Shown piece after piece: positions 1-8,156 of a stretch of DNA of 64,000 nt. The translations under genes and the position numbers were made by a program. The notes beneath the pieces were generated by a model. It had not been told where the DNA came from. It saw nothing but the letters and a program-made list of their open reading frames with translations, and did no database searches. The stretch's first letter is position 1, and each line of letters begins with the position of its first letter. This stretch comes from Geomicrobium sp. JCM 19038 (lineage in GTDB: Bacteria > Bacillota > Bacilli > Bacillales > Marinococcaceae): positions 232,865 through 296,864 of the forward strand of contig NZ_BAXA01000003.1 in assembly GCF_000698125.1 (NCBI RefSeq), written 5' to 3'.

Positions 1-297
1 GAACAGATCGCTTCACTTGAGCGAGAGCTGAATCAAATTGAAATGGATCAAGCCTTTGTTGCTGAAAATCCCCCTAAATCGAGTGAAGAAGAAAGTGACG
101 CCTTAAAACAAGCAGCGAACGTCTATGAATCCATGAATCCAAGACGAGCAGCAGATATTATGAATGAACTGTCGCTTGAGGATTTGGTGAGTCATATGTC
201 CGTCATTAAAGAGAATGAACGTGCGGCTATTATTCAACATATGGAACCAGAACGTGCGGCTGAAGTGATGACAGCGCTGGCTACGACATCGTCTTAA
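1..297 (+). CDS. YlxF/MotE-like flagellar operon protein, 3' part
   Basis: The reading frame is open from base 1, so the gene starts upstream of the window. The visible 98 residues begin with a charged, probably coiled-coil stretch. They end in an MgtE intracellular N-domain-like repeat region (roughly residues 55-95) with the pattern MNPRRAADIMNELS followed by MEPERAAEVM. This matches the YlxF family, found between fliJ and fliK in Bacillus flagellar operons. The position just before fliK supports the call. The family is thought to be a membrane-anchored flagellar assembly or stator chaperone; its exact role here cannot be read from the sequence. A strong Shine-Dalgarno for the next gene follows the TAA stop. 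Confidence 0.75.
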   Translation, partial: EQIASLERELNQIEMDQAFVAENPPKSSEEESDALKQAANVYESMNPRRAADIMNELSLEDLVSHMSVIKENERAAIIQHMEPERAAEVMTALATTSS

Positions 298-320
298 TTG
301 AAAGGAGGTGAAACGAAAAC

Positions 321-1508
321 GTGATTGCATCTCATTTGTTACCTCAAATGGAGATCCCAAAGCAACATGAACGAGTGGACCAGAAGTCGTCAGATCATGG
401 CACAAATGAACAGACCCCATTTTCATTTGAACAACTGTTGCACGGTATCGTGGAGAGCCGAAATGACCACCATGCAGAAGAACAAGGCAGTGAGTCGCTT
501 CGTTCACCGTTTCAGCCGTTAGCCTATGTTCAAGAAAATAGCAGCGAACGAATCGTTATGCCTGAACAATTGCTACAAAGCATCGAGCAATTGCTGCAGT
601 TAGTAGAAGAACATAAGCCTCTCGAATCTGAACAATCAGAGGAGAACAGTCTTGAACTCGTAGAGCATCTTGAATCGTTGCTACGTAATGCAGAACAGCT
701 TTTACAACATCCAGACCGTGTTGTCCAAAGTGTTGACCCTTTTTTTACAAATAGGATAGAGATCGTAGCGGTACTTGAAAGAAGTATTCGTGTACTTGAA
801 GAGCGAGTTGAGACGTTCAGGCGATTACATACTAAACAAAGCACAAACGTGGAAAAGAACATCATCCGTGTCGTAGAACGGCTAGAAACAGTGCTGCAAA
901 CTGTACAAGCACCGTCCAACAACGTCACCGTTGAAGAACAACAACCGAACCGTTCGTACACATTTCCGAGTGTGCTACCTGGTCGAGAACAACACGTCAT
1001 GAGTCAACCAGAGTTGATGATGCAACAAACACAACAACGCCTTACAGCGACAGAACAACACGTCATTCAATTAGGACAACACGCTTCTAACCGAACGATC
1101 GAACAGCAATTTATGAAACAGTTTCAAAGTATCCTAGCGAAATCTCATCTGCAACGCAATGGTGCCGCACAGACACTTACCGTTCAACTAAGACCTGAGC
1201 ATTTAGGGAAGATGAACATCGCATTAACGATTCATCAAGGGCAACTCGAAGCGACAGTAACAACGGCAACAAAGGCAGCTAGAGACATTGTAGAAGCTCA
1301 ACTCCCTGCACTTCGACAAGCATTTGTGACGCAACAGTTACAAGTCGAGAAAGTGACGATTGAAGACGCGCAGTCTCAACATGACGAGGAAGAATCAAAT
1401 GAAGGTCATGCAACTGGAAACGAACGAGACCAAGAACGTGAAGAAACAGAAGAAGGAACTTTTTTAAGCTTTGAAGAGTGGCTACGAGAAAGTATGAACG
1501 AAGAGTAA
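321..1508 (+). CDS. fliK: flagellar hook-length control protein FliK
   Basis: A 395-residue protein starting at GTG 321, 11 bases after a strong GGAGGTG Shine-Dalgarno. FliK is exported during hook assembly, measures hook length and switches export specificity through FlhB. The first ~260 residues are a low-complexity, Gln/Glu-rich region with leucine-rich helical repeats (EQLLQ, EHLESLL). The last ~130 residues carry the conserved Flg_hook domain, with LTVQLRPEHLGKMNIAL at about residue 290. The rapidly evolving N-terminus and conserved C-terminus are normal for the family. It lies between ylxF and flgD, and the flgD Shine-Dalgarno follows its stop. Confidence 0.9.
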   Translation: MIASHLLPQMEIPKQHERVDQKSSDHGTNEQTPFSFEQLLHGIVESRNDHHAEEQGSESLRSPFQPLAYVQENSSERIVMPEQLLQSIEQLLQLVEEHKPLESEQSEENSLELVEHLESLLRNAEQLLQHPDRVVQSVDPFFTNRIEIVAVLERSIRVLEERVETFRRLHTKQSTNVEKNIIRVVERLETVLQTVQAPSNNVTVEEQQPNRSYTFPSVLPGREQHVMSQPELMMQQTQQRLTATEQHVIQLGQHASNRTIEQQFMKQFQSILAKSHLQRNGAAQTLTVQLRPEHLGKMNIALTIHQGQLEATVTTATKAARDIVEAQLPALRQAFVTQQLQVEKVTIEDAQSQHDEEESNEGHATGNERDQEREETEEGTFLSFEEWLRESMNEE

Positions 1509-1525
1509 GGAGGAACAACGTCCAC

Positions 1526-2014
1526 ATGAATGTAAATGTAATGAACGGCATTCAAGAACGCAATCAAATTCATGGTGTTCCGGTCGCTACGACGGACTCA
1601 ACGATGTTAGGAAAAGATGATTTTTTGAAACTGTTAATTGCACAGTTGCAAAATCAAGACCCACTAGATCCGATGGACGATCGAGAATTTATCGCACAGA
1701 TGGCTCAGTTTTCTTCACTCGAGCAGATGACGAACATGAATGCTGCGATGCAAAAGCTTTCTAACCAGCAAGAATCAGCAGCGCTCGTGCAGCATAGTGA
1801 ATTAATCGGTAAAAACGTGACGTATTACCGTGAAATTGAAGATGCAAACGGGTTTCCGAAAAAAGTGTACGACGATAACGTTGTGACGAGCGTGCGTCGC
1901 TCAGAAAATGGCGTAATAGAGGTTCAAGTAGACAGTGGTCGCTGGATTAGTAGCAGTCAAATTACAGAAGTAACACCAGCTGAAGAAGCAGCGAATGAGG
2001 AAGAATCGTCGTGA
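1526..2014 (+). CDS. flgD: flagellar hook assembly (cap) protein FlgD
   Basis: The start at ATG 1526 is chosen because AAGGAGGAAC lies just upstream; an in-frame ATG at 1478 would overlap fliK and has no ribosome site. The 162-residue product has the FlgD N-terminal signature: LGKDDFLKLLIAQLQNQDPLDPMDDREFIAQ falls around residues 28-58 and is followed by an FSSLEQM-like segment. FlgD forms the cap on which hook subunits polymerise. It is short, as in B. subtilis, and lacks the C-terminal Ig-like extension of enterobacterial FlgD. The acidic C-terminus overlaps the next gene's GTG start, suggesting translational coupling. Confidence 0.92.
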   Translation: MNVNVMNGIQERNQIHGVPVATTDSTMLGKDDFLKLLIAQLQNQDPLDPMDDREFIAQMAQFSSLEQMTNMNAAMQKLSNQQESAALVQHSELIGKNVTYYREIEDANGFPKKVYDDNVVTSVRRSENGVIEVQVDSGRWISSSQITEVTPAEEAANEEESS

Positions 2015-2411
2015 ACGTAACGTGGCATCAACTTCCCCACGCATTACCTGCAAAAACACGAGCAACAGCGACAAATGAACAAAACCGCACTTCTGAAGGA
2101 ACTTCGTTTCAAACAGCTTTGCAAGATGCACAAAAGACGAACCCGATCACAATTAGTAAACATGCAAAAACACGCATTGAAGAACGTGGCATTACGATTA
2201 GTGACCAAGACTGGTTGCGAGTCTCTGAAAAAGTGAAAGAAGCCCATACGAAAGGCATCAATCAACCACTCGTAATTACCGACAATGCCGCACTGATCGT
2301 TAGTGGCAAAACCATACGGTCGTCACGGCAATGGCACAAAGTGAAATGAACGACCGAATTATTTCGAACATTGACGGAACGATTATCGTCAAACCATCGC
2401 TGGACCTGTAA
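2011..2411 (+). CDS. TIGR02530-type flagellar operon protein (frame-broken in this sequence)
   Basis: Starts at GTG 2011, overlapping the flgD stop. The protein contains ISKHAKTRIEERGITIS, the hallmark of the small flagellar operon proteins found between flgD and flgE in Bacillaceae. As written the frame stops at 2349. The expected conserved C-terminus (MNDRIISNIDGTIIV) is encoded in the next frame up to TAA 2409-2411. Adding one A to the AAAA run at 2308-2311 joins both halves into about 133 residues with the family's usual sequence. The break is therefore probably a sequencing deletion. Its function is not known; a role in hook assembly is assumed from context only. Confidence 0.8.
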
Positions 2412-2423
2412 GAGGAGGCGAAC

Positions 2424-2449
2424 CGTCTGCTGACCGATTGATGCAGACG
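2424..2449 (+). other. intercistronic hairpin before flgE
   Basis: CGTCTGC at 2424-2430 pairs with GCAGACG at 2443-2449 around a 12-base loop, with no T-run. An AGGAGG sits just upstream (2413-2418) and the real flgE ribosome site (AAAAGGAGG, 2453-2461) just downstream. It may protect or delimit the flgE part of the long mRNA; that is inference. Confidence 0.5.
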
Positions 2450-2469
2450 ATTAAAAGGAGGAGCTACAA

Positions 2470-3270
2470 ATGATTCGATCCATGTACTCAGGCATTACAG
2501 GCTTACAAAACCACCAACAAAAACTAGACGTCATTGGCAACAACATCGCCAACGTCAATACGTACGGCTTCAAAAAAGGCCGCTACACGTTTGAAGATAT
2601 GCTCAGTCAGCAAGTACAAGGCGCAAGCGCAGGAACTGGTGATTTAGGCGGTACAAACCCTCGACAAATTGGCCTCGGTTCATCTACGGGCTCAATTACG
2701 AACATCCATACGCAAGGAGCGTTGCAACCGACAGGACGTGAGTTAGACCTTGGGATTGCAGGGGATGGGTATTTTAGAGTGAGTGATGGGGGAACTCCTG
2801 CCGAAGTTTTCTATACGAGAGCCGGAGATTTTTATCGCGATAACAATGGGGACATTGTGAATTCGAATGGATATTATCTTCTAAATACAAGTGGTAACAG
2901 AATTAATATCCCAACGGATGCTGAAGGTTTTAGTATTGGCGCCGACGGGACAGTTACGATTGTTGGGGGAACTGATGCTGAAGAACACCAAATTTCACTT
3001 GCAACCTTCCCAAACCCTGAAGGACTAGAAAAAGTCGGAGGTAATCTTTATAGAACAACTGACAACTCTGGCGTTGAAAATCCAGTGAACGGTGGTGTCC
3101 CTGGTGAGGGAGGCCGTGGCCAAATCGCTGCCGGCACACTAGAAATGTCAAACGTTGACCTTTCAGAAGAGTTCGTTGAGATGATTACCGCGCAGCGTGG
3201 TTTGCAAGCGAACACGCGAATTATTACAACATCAGATGAAGTGTTGCAAGAGCTCTTGAACTTGAAATAG
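2470..3270 (+). CDS. flgE: flagellar hook protein FlgE (FlgG-family, short Bacillus form)
   Basis: A 266-residue axial protein with the N-terminal flagellar rod/hook motif MIRSMYSGITGLQNHQQKLD and the classic NNIANVNTYGFK. The C-terminus has the matching helical motif around ANTRIITTSDEVLQELLNL. These two ends form the coiled-coil core of hook subunits, and the central ~150 residues are the surface domain. The length matches the short B. subtilis hook protein, formerly called FlgG. The start is fixed by AAAAGGAGGAGC nine bases upstream. The gene is bracketed by two intercistronic hairpins (2424-2449 and 3280-3304), which may matter because the hook needs many subunits. Confidence 0.9.
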   Translation: MIRSMYSGITGLQNHQQKLDVIGNNIANVNTYGFKKGRYTFEDMLSQQVQGASAGTGDLGGTNPRQIGLGSSTGSITNIHTQGALQPTGRELDLGIAGDGYFRVSDGGTPAEVFYTRAGDFYRDNNGDIVNSNGYYLLNTSGNRINIPTDAEGFSIGADGTVTIVGGTDAEEHQISLATFPNPEGLEKVGGNLYRTTDNSGVENPVNGGVPGEGGRGQIAAGTLEMSNVDLSEEFVEMITAQRGLQANTRIITTSDEVLQELLNLK

Positions 3271-3271
3271 T

Positions 3272-3312
3272 AAAGGAGGTCGGGTCACGGTTGTTGTGAC
3301 CCGAATAATTCT
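3272..3312 (+). promoter_or_regulatory. flbD ribosome binding site separated from the start codon by a hairpin
   Basis: The only Shine-Dalgarno upstream of flbD is AAAGGAGG at 3272-3279, 33 bases from ATG 3313. Between them TCGGGTCAC (3280-3288) pairs perfectly with GTGACCCGA (3296-3304) around a 7-base loop. If the stem forms, the linear gap between Shine-Dalgarno and ATG drops to 8 unpaired bases, the normal distance. No T-run follows, so it is not a terminator. Confidence 0.7.
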
Positions 3313-3525
3313 ATGATTCCACTTACACGCCTTGATGGACAACCGTTTTATCTGCAACTCGTTCACATTGTGACGGTTGAGGAGCTTCCAGATACGACGA
3401 TTACGCTCGTAGGCAATCGCAAGCTCGTCGTTAGAGAATCGCTTCCTGAGGTTAACGAAGCGATTGAGGCAAAGCTAATGATGTACGGTGTCGCTGCAGC
3501 ATCAAAACAGGAGGAAGACGTATGA
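3313..3525 (+). CDS. flbD: FlbD/SwrD-family flagellar protein
   Basis: A 70-residue protein beginning MIPLTRLDGQPFYLQ. It has the FlbD-family pattern: an N-terminal LTRL-x-G segment, a central I-x-x-VEELPDTTITL strand pair and a VRESLPEV segment. The family was renamed SwrD in B. subtilis, where it supports flagellar motor power during swarming. The gene lies between the hook gene and fliL as expected, and its stop overlaps the fliL start (3522). Translation initiation appears unusual because of the hairpin between its Shine-Dalgarno and ATG. No cysteine or catalytic motif is seen. Confidence 0.85.
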   Translation: MIPLTRLDGQPFYLQLVHIVTVEELPDTTITLVGNRKLVVRESLPEVNEAIEAKLMMYGVAAASKQEEDV

Positions 3526-3947
3526 AAAAAGCTTTTATCGGTGCAACGTTTAGCCTACTTCTCGTCGTGATTGCCGCTTTTTCTTGGTATGTCTTTTTTG
3601 GAGACGAAGCCGAATCCGTGGAAGGTTCAGAAGGACCGACGATTGATGAAATTGTGAGCAATTCTTGGGATACCGAACAATTAACGACGAATTTAAGTAG
3701 CGATCATATTATTCGTGCGTCATTTCGCATTGAAGGCGATCGTGAAGAGACGCGAATAGAAATTGAAAAGCGCGACTTTCAAATTAAAAATGCAATTATT
3801 CACCGTCTTGCTGGGATGGAAGCGGATCAACTGCAAGACTCAGAAGGATTGCGAGAACTTGAACAAACGTTAAAAGAAGACATTACGAACATGCTTGAGG
3901 ACGGCTCGGTCACCAATGTGTATACGACGGAACGAGTGATTCAATGA
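3522..3947 (+). CDS. fliL: flagellar basal body-associated protein FliL
   Basis: 141 residues with an N-terminal signal anchor (about residues 5-27: FIGATFSLLLVVIAAF, then a tryptophan/phenylalanine-rich end). An acidic periplasm-side linker and a FliL domain follow, including ASFRIEG and KDAI-like helices (FQIKNAIIHRLAG). FliL surrounds the stator units at the motor and supports torque. ATG 3522 follows CAGGAGGAAG and overlaps flbD by 4 bases. fliM starts 15 bases after its stop. Length is normal for Gram-positive FliL. Confidence 0.88.
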   Translation: MKKAFIGATFSLLLVVIAAFSWYVFFGDEAESVEGSEGPTIDEIVSNSWDTEQLTTNLSSDHIIRASFRIEGDREETRIEIEKRDFQIKNAIIHRLAGMEADQLQDSEGLRELEQTLKEDITNMLEDGSVTNVYTTERVIQ

Positions 3948-3962
3948 ATGAGGTGAAGCAAA

Positions 3963-4955
3963 ATGGCAGATGTATTGTCACAAGGGGAAATTGATGCTCT
4001 CTTATCTGCGCTGTCCACAGGTGAGATGGACGTTGAAGACCTGATAAAAGAAGACGAAGCGAAACGGATTACGAATTATGATTTTAAACGTGCCCTTCGA
4101 TTTTCGAAGGATCAAGTTCGCTCGCTATCGCGCATTCATGAGAACTTCGCTCGTTTGCTTACGACGGTCTTTTCAGCGCAGCTGAGAACGTTCGTGCAAA
4201 TTCATGTGACCTCTGTTGATCAACTGCCATATGAAGAGTTTATCCGTTCGATTCCTTCGACGACGCTATTAAGTATTTTTGATGCGTATCCGTTAGAAGG
4301 ACGGTTCTTAATTGAAGTAAACCCGAACATTGGTTACGCAATGGTCGACCGCATTTTAGGTGGACGAGGCACAGGAATGAACAAAGTGGAAACGTTAACC
4401 GAAATCGAGTCGAGAATTCTTTCTCAGCTGTTTAACCATATGCTCGATAGCTTTCAACAAGCATGGACGAGCATCATAGATTTGCAACCAGTCATGGAAG
4501 ATTTAGAAGTAAATCCCCAATTCGTTCAATTGCAAAGCCCTAATGAGACCGTCGTTGTCATTAGTTTATCGACGACGATTAATGAAACGTCTGGCATGAT
4601 TAACGTCTGTTTGCCTTACGTCGTATTAGAAGAATTGCTTCCGAAGTTATCTGCTCATTATTGGATGCAATCGCCAAACAAAGAGCGTGATGAAAACGAA
4701 GTAAAAGATATTCGACGCTCGGTAAGGCAAGCGATGATCGATGTTGAGACAATTCTCGGAACATCAGAAATGACAGTTTCTGAGCTTAAAGACCTACAAA
4801 TTGGCGATGTTTTAGAGTTGAACCAAAGTATACATACTCCTTTAATGACAAAAGTCGGAGGAAAACCTAAATATTCAGTGCAGCCAGGACGAAAAAAACA
4901 AAGAATAGCTGTACAAATTATTGAAGAAATAAAGGAGGATGCAGACGATGAATGA
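3963..4955 (+). CDS. fliM: flagellar motor switch protein FliM
   Basis: 330 residues. The N-terminal LSQGEIDALLSAL motif is the phospho-CheY-binding peptide of FliM. A middle CheC-like domain follows, with GRGTGMNKVETLTEIE around residue 138, and a C-terminal SpoA/FliN domain (about residues 250-325). FliM is the central C-ring subunit that reverses rotation when it binds CheY. The gene overlaps the start of fliY by 8 bases, so the two C-ring genes are translationally linked. Nothing in it looks damaged. Confidence 0.95.
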   Translation: MADVLSQGEIDALLSALSTGEMDVEDLIKEDEAKRITNYDFKRALRFSKDQVRSLSRIHENFARLLTTVFSAQLRTFVQIHVTSVDQLPYEEFIRSIPSTTLLSIFDAYPLEGRFLIEVNPNIGYAMVDRILGGRGTGMNKVETLTEIESRILSQLFNHMLDSFQQAWTSIIDLQPVMEDLEVNPQFVQLQSPNETVVVISLSTTINETSGMINVCLPYVVLEELLPKLSAHYWMQSPNKERDENEVKDIRRSVRQAMIDVETILGTSEMTVSELKDLQIGDVLELNQSIHTPLMTKVGGKPKYSVQPGRKKQRIAVQIIEEIKEDADDE

Positions 4956-6174
4956 TGAGCCGCTCTCCCAAGAGGAAATTAACCAGCTACTTGCTGGGTT
5001 GGAAGAAGAGAAAGATGCGAGCTCGAGTGATGATGTGTACCCACCAGCGCCTTCTAAAGCATCAACGAATGTAACTCAATTTCTTACAGAAATTGAGAAA
5101 GATGCAATTGGAGAGATCGGTAACATTTCGTTCGGTACAGCTTCCACAACGCTATCACAACTGTTAAATCAAAAAGTGTCAATTACGACACCAGTCGTTG
5201 ATGCGGTTAAGGCAGAGTTATTGCATGAAGAATTTCCAAATCCACACGTATCCATTCATGTGGAATACAAACAAGGCTTCAAAGGGGCCAATGTTCTCGT
5301 CATTAAACAGCACGACGCGCAAATTATTGCGGATCTAATGCTCGGTGGAGACGGTACGAAGCCACCAGAACAACTTGAAGAAATTCATATTAGTGCAGTC
5401 CAAGAAGCGATGAACCAAATGATGGGAAGTTCATCAACATCACTGTCAACGATTTTTAATACGAGAGTCGATATTTCCCCACCAGGCATTAATATGCTTG
5501 ATTTAGAAAAAGGCTCAGGCTTAGAGTATTTGCCACAAGAAGGCACGATTATTAAAGTGTCGTTTCGTTTGAAAATTGGAGAGCTCATTGACTCAATTAT
5601 TATGCAACTCATTACTGTAGAGTTCGCAAAAGAGCTCGTAGAGAAATTAATGAATCCAGCACTTGAAATGGCACCTACGATGGATGCAGCACCTCCAATT
5701 CAAGAAGAAACGGCACCGGTCATGTTCCATACAAATGATGTTGAACCTACGGAACAGCAAACGCTTGACACTCCTGTAGAAAGACATGTGTCAACACCAA
5801 CACCAGAGCCAGTAGCCGTACCTGAATCAAGAACCGAACCAAAAGCGGTACAGAAAACGATCCAACCTGCTGAATTTGCTAATTTTGAAGGTGGCTCTGA
5901 ACAGAGTGAACAAAGTCGCAATCTAGACATTCTAATGGACATCCCGCTAGATGTAACCGTACAGCTCGGCAAAACGCGCCGTTCGATTCGTGACATCTTA
6001 AACTTTACGCAAGGTTCGATTATTGAGTTAGATAAGCTCGCTGGTGAACCGGTGGACATCCTCGTAAATCAGCGCCTCGTTGCCAAAGGCGAGGTTGTCG
6101 TTATTGATGAAAACTTCGGCGTTCGTGTGACAGATATCGTTAGCCGTTCGAAGAGAATCGAACACTTAAAATAA
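4948..6174 (+). CDS. fliY: flagellar switch phosphatase FliY
   Basis: ATG 4948 is chosen because AAAGGAGG (4931-4938) is 9 bases upstream. The 408-residue protein has an N-terminal SQEEINQLL CheY-binding-like motif. A CheC-type phosphatase domain follows, with both active-site motifs intact: D52-x3-E56-x2-N59 (DAIGEIGN) and a second S-x3-E-x2-N (SAVQEAMN). A ~80-residue Pro/Thr/Glu-rich linker leads to a C-terminal FliN (SpoA) domain near residues 325-400. FliY replaces FliN in the C-ring and dephosphorylates CheY-P. Since cheC is missing from this operon, FliY is the only CheC-like phosphatase visible here. Confidence 0.95.
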   Translation: MNDEPLSQEEINQLLAGLEEEKDASSSDDVYPPAPSKASTNVTQFLTEIEKDAIGEIGNISFGTASTTLSQLLNQKVSITTPVVDAVKAELLHEEFPNPHVSIHVEYKQGFKGANVLVIKQHDAQIIADLMLGGDGTKPPEQLEEIHISAVQEAMNQMMGSSSTSLSTIFNTRVDISPPGINMLDLEKGSGLEYLPQEGTIIKVSFRLKIGELIDSIIMQLITVEFAKELVEKLMNPALEMAPTMDAAPPIQEETAPVMFHTNDVEPTEQQTLDTPVERHVSTPTPEPVAVPESRTEPKAVQKTIQPAEFANFEGGSEQSEQSRNLDILMDIPLDVTVQLGKTRRSIRDILNFTQGSIIELDKLAGEPVDILVNQRLVAKGEVVVIDENFGVRVTDIVSRSKRIEHLK

Positions 6175-6192
6175 GGATAGGTGGGACCAACC

Positions 6193-6555
6193 ATGACAAA
6201 TCGAGTATTGATTGTAGACGATGCTTCGTTTATGAGAATGATGATTCGAGACATTTTAGAGAAAAACAATTACATCGTTGTCGGTGAAGCAGAAAATGGT
6301 CGTGAAGCGATTGAAAAGTACAAAGAAACGGAACCGACGTTTGTGACGATGGACATTACGATGCCCGAGATGGATGGGATTGAAGCACTCAAAGTCATTC
6401 GTGAGTTCGACCCATCTGCGAAAATCATTATGTGCTCTGCCATGGGACAACAAGCGATGGTCATTGACGCTATTCAAGCAGGGGCTAAAGACTTCGTTGT
6501 TAAGCCATTCCAAGCGGACCGAGTCATTGATGCAGTGAAAAAGACGTTAGCGTAA
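6193..6555 (+). CDS. cheY: chemotaxis response regulator CheY
   Basis: ATG 6193 is used rather than the in-frame GTG at 6181, because a ribosome site (AAGGATAGGTGG) precedes it and the protein then starts MTNRVLIVDD. It has 120 residues and is a single receiver domain. Acidic pocket residues are D9 and D10, the phospho-acceptor is D54 in MDITMPEMDG, and the conserved lysine is in VVKPF near residue 104. CheY-P binds FliM/FliY to change rotation. No output domain is present. The cognate kinase gene cheA is not in the window. Confidence 0.95.
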   Translation: MTNRVLIVDDASFMRMMIRDILEKNNYIVVGEAENGREAIEKYKETEPTFVTMDITMPEMDGIEALKVIREFDPSAKIIMCSAMGQQAMVIDAIQAGAKDFVVKPFQADRVIDAVKKTLA

Positions 6556-6569
6556 GGGGGAAGACGGTT

Positions 6570-7178
6570 ATGAGTCTAGTCAAACCATGGGTCGTTGCTA
6601 CGACGATTGCCATTATCATGTTTTTTAATGGCAGCGCCCATGTGTTTGCCGATTCTTCTGTCGCAGATACATTTCGGGGTGAAAGTGGCGTTACAGAAAC
6701 AGGGGACGAGCTTTCAGTCGTCGGCGAAAATGCAGCAGCAAGTGAGAGTGTGTGGAGCGTTTTGGTCAAACTCTTTCTTGCCCTTTTCGTCGTCATCGCA
6801 TTGATGTACGTATTGTTGCGACTGCTCGGCAGAAAAAACTATCAAATGCAATCATCGAATACGATGCAAAATATCGGGGGCATTCCTCTTGGACAAAATA
6901 AATCCGTTCAAATTGTACGTATTGGCGATCGGTTGTTGGTCGTAGGTGTTGGAGAGAACATCGCGCTGTTAGATGAAATACGTGATGAGGATGAAATTGA
7001 GCGTATTCTTAATCAAAAAGACGAGCAAACCTCTTCAGCGGACTGGCTGCAAAAACTTAAATCGATGAAGCGGACGCCTGAAAAAGACATCAACATTTAC
7101 GATACGTTAAACGATCACTTAGAAGACGTTGATCGTGAGAAAACGAAAGATGTTGAACGGTTAGGAGTGCGCCGATGA
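6570..7178 (+). CDS. fliO: flagellar biosynthesis protein FliO (Bacillus FliZ)
   Basis: 202 residues with an N-terminal signal peptide ending near AHVFA, a short exported region and a membrane span at about residues 65-88 (LVKLFLALFVVIALMYVLLRLL). A cytoplasmic FliO domain follows, with GGIPLGQNKSVQIVRIGDRLLVVGV. This order is typical of Bacillus FliO, which is called fliZ in B. subtilis. FliO helps assemble the FliP-FliR export-gate core. The gene has its own GGGGGAAG site and overlaps the fliP start by 4 bases. The long charged tail is variable in the family. Confidence 0.85.
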   Translation: MSLVKPWVVATTIAIIMFFNGSAHVFADSSVADTFRGESGVTETGDELSVVGENAAASESVWSVLVKLFLALFVVIALMYVLLRLLGRKNYQMQSSNTMQNIGGIPLGQNKSVQIVRIGDRLLVVGVGENIALLDEIRDEDEIERILNQKDEQTSSADWLQKLKSMKRTPEKDINIYDTLNDHLEDVDREKTKDVERLGVRR

Positions 7179-7861
7179 TTGATTTTGTAGTGGCGATCCC
7201 AGGAATTGATGCAGATTGGTTAACGGATGAACCAGAAGGTGTCGCAACGACCCTTCGACTCGTGTTATTACTAACCGTATTAAGTTTAGCACCTGCATTT
7301 TTGATTATGATGACCTGTTTTACGAGAATCATTGTTGTACTCGGCTTTGTACGAATGGGGCTTGCCACCCAACAAATGCCACCGACTCAAGTGTTAATTG
7401 GCCTCGCGCTTTTCTTAACCTTTTTCATAATGGGTCCTGTGCTTCTAGAAGTGAACGATGAAGCAGTTACGCCGTTTTTAAACGGGGAAATTGATCAAGA
7501 AGAAGCGTTTGAGTTAGCAAGTGCACCGATAAAAGAATTTATGGCCGAACATACACGAGAGAAAGACTTGGCGTTATTTATGGGTTATGCAGGAATGGAG
7601 ACGCCAGAATCGCTCGATGATGTGCCGTTAACGGCGCTCGTGCCAGCATTTGCGATTAGCGAATTGCAAACGGCGTTTCAAATTGGCTTTCTCATTTTTA
7701 TTCCTTTTCTCGTCATTGATATGATCATTGCAAGTGTACTCATGTCGATGGGGATGATGATGTTGCCGCCAGTTATGATTTCATTGCCATTTAAAGTGTT
7801 GTTGTTCGTCTTAGTAGACGGTTGGTATTTAGTCGTCCAGTCTCTGTTGATTAGTTTTTAG
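7175..7861 (+). CDS. fliP: flagellar export gate protein FliP
   Basis: 228 residues, hydrophobic, with about four membrane spans. Family signatures include SLAPAFLIMMTCFTRIIVVL near residue 37 and FLVIDMIIASVLMSMGMMMLPP near residue 182. FliP forms the pentameric core of the export gate with FliQ and FliR. The ATG overlaps the fliO stop (ATGA), typical of coupled translation. fliQ follows after 18 bases. The gene appears complete. Confidence 0.95.
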   Translation: MIDFVVAIPGIDADWLTDEPEGVATTLRLVLLLTVLSLAPAFLIMMTCFTRIIVVLGFVRMGLATQQMPPTQVLIGLALFLTFFIMGPVLLEVNDEAVTPFLNGEIDQEEAFELASAPIKEFMAEHTREKDLALFMGYAGMETPESLDDVPLTALVPAFAISELQTAFQIGFLIFIPFLVIDMIIASVLMSMGMMMLPPVMISLPFKVLLFVLVDGWYLVVQSLLISF

Positions 7862-7879
7862 ATAAAGGAATGGTGTCGC

Positions 7880-8149
7880 GTGTCTCAAGAAACGGTACTC
7901 AGTCTCGCTGAGCGTAGCGTCATGGTCATAATAATGATTGCAGGTCCATTGCTGCTCTTAGCACTCGTCATCGGGCTCGGGGTGGCCATTTTCCAAGCAA
8001 CAACACAAATTCAAGAGCAAACGTTAGCATTTATCCCGAAAATCGTCGCCGTTCTCGTTGGCATTGTTATTTTTGGTGCATGGATGTTAAATGAATTGAT
8101 CTTTTTTACTGAGCAGATTTATACGAATTTACATCATTACATAGGTTGA
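7880..8149 (+). CDS. fliQ: flagellar export gate protein FliQ
   Basis: 89 residues with two membrane helices, starting at GTG 7880 after AAAGGAATGG. The conserved FliQ region GLGVAIFQATTQIQEQTL is at residues 35-52. FliQ wraps around FliP-FliR in the export gate. The order fliP-fliQ-fliR is standard. fliR begins 7 bases after the stop. Confidence 0.93.
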   Translation: MSQETVLSLAERSVMVIIMIAGPLLLLALVIGLGVAIFQATTQIQEQTLAFIPKIVAVLVGIVIFGAWMLNELIFFTEQIYTNLHHYIG

Positions 8150-8156
8150 TGATCAC

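Noticed and set aside
103..507. Minus-strand reading frames such as this one, and many others opposite real genes
   Set aside because: They lack ribosome sites and family motifs and lie antisense to well-supported + strand genes; they are compositional shadows.
3280..3304. Terminator after flgE
   Set aside because: The stem is perfect, but no T-run follows and the operon continues with flbD 8 bases later.
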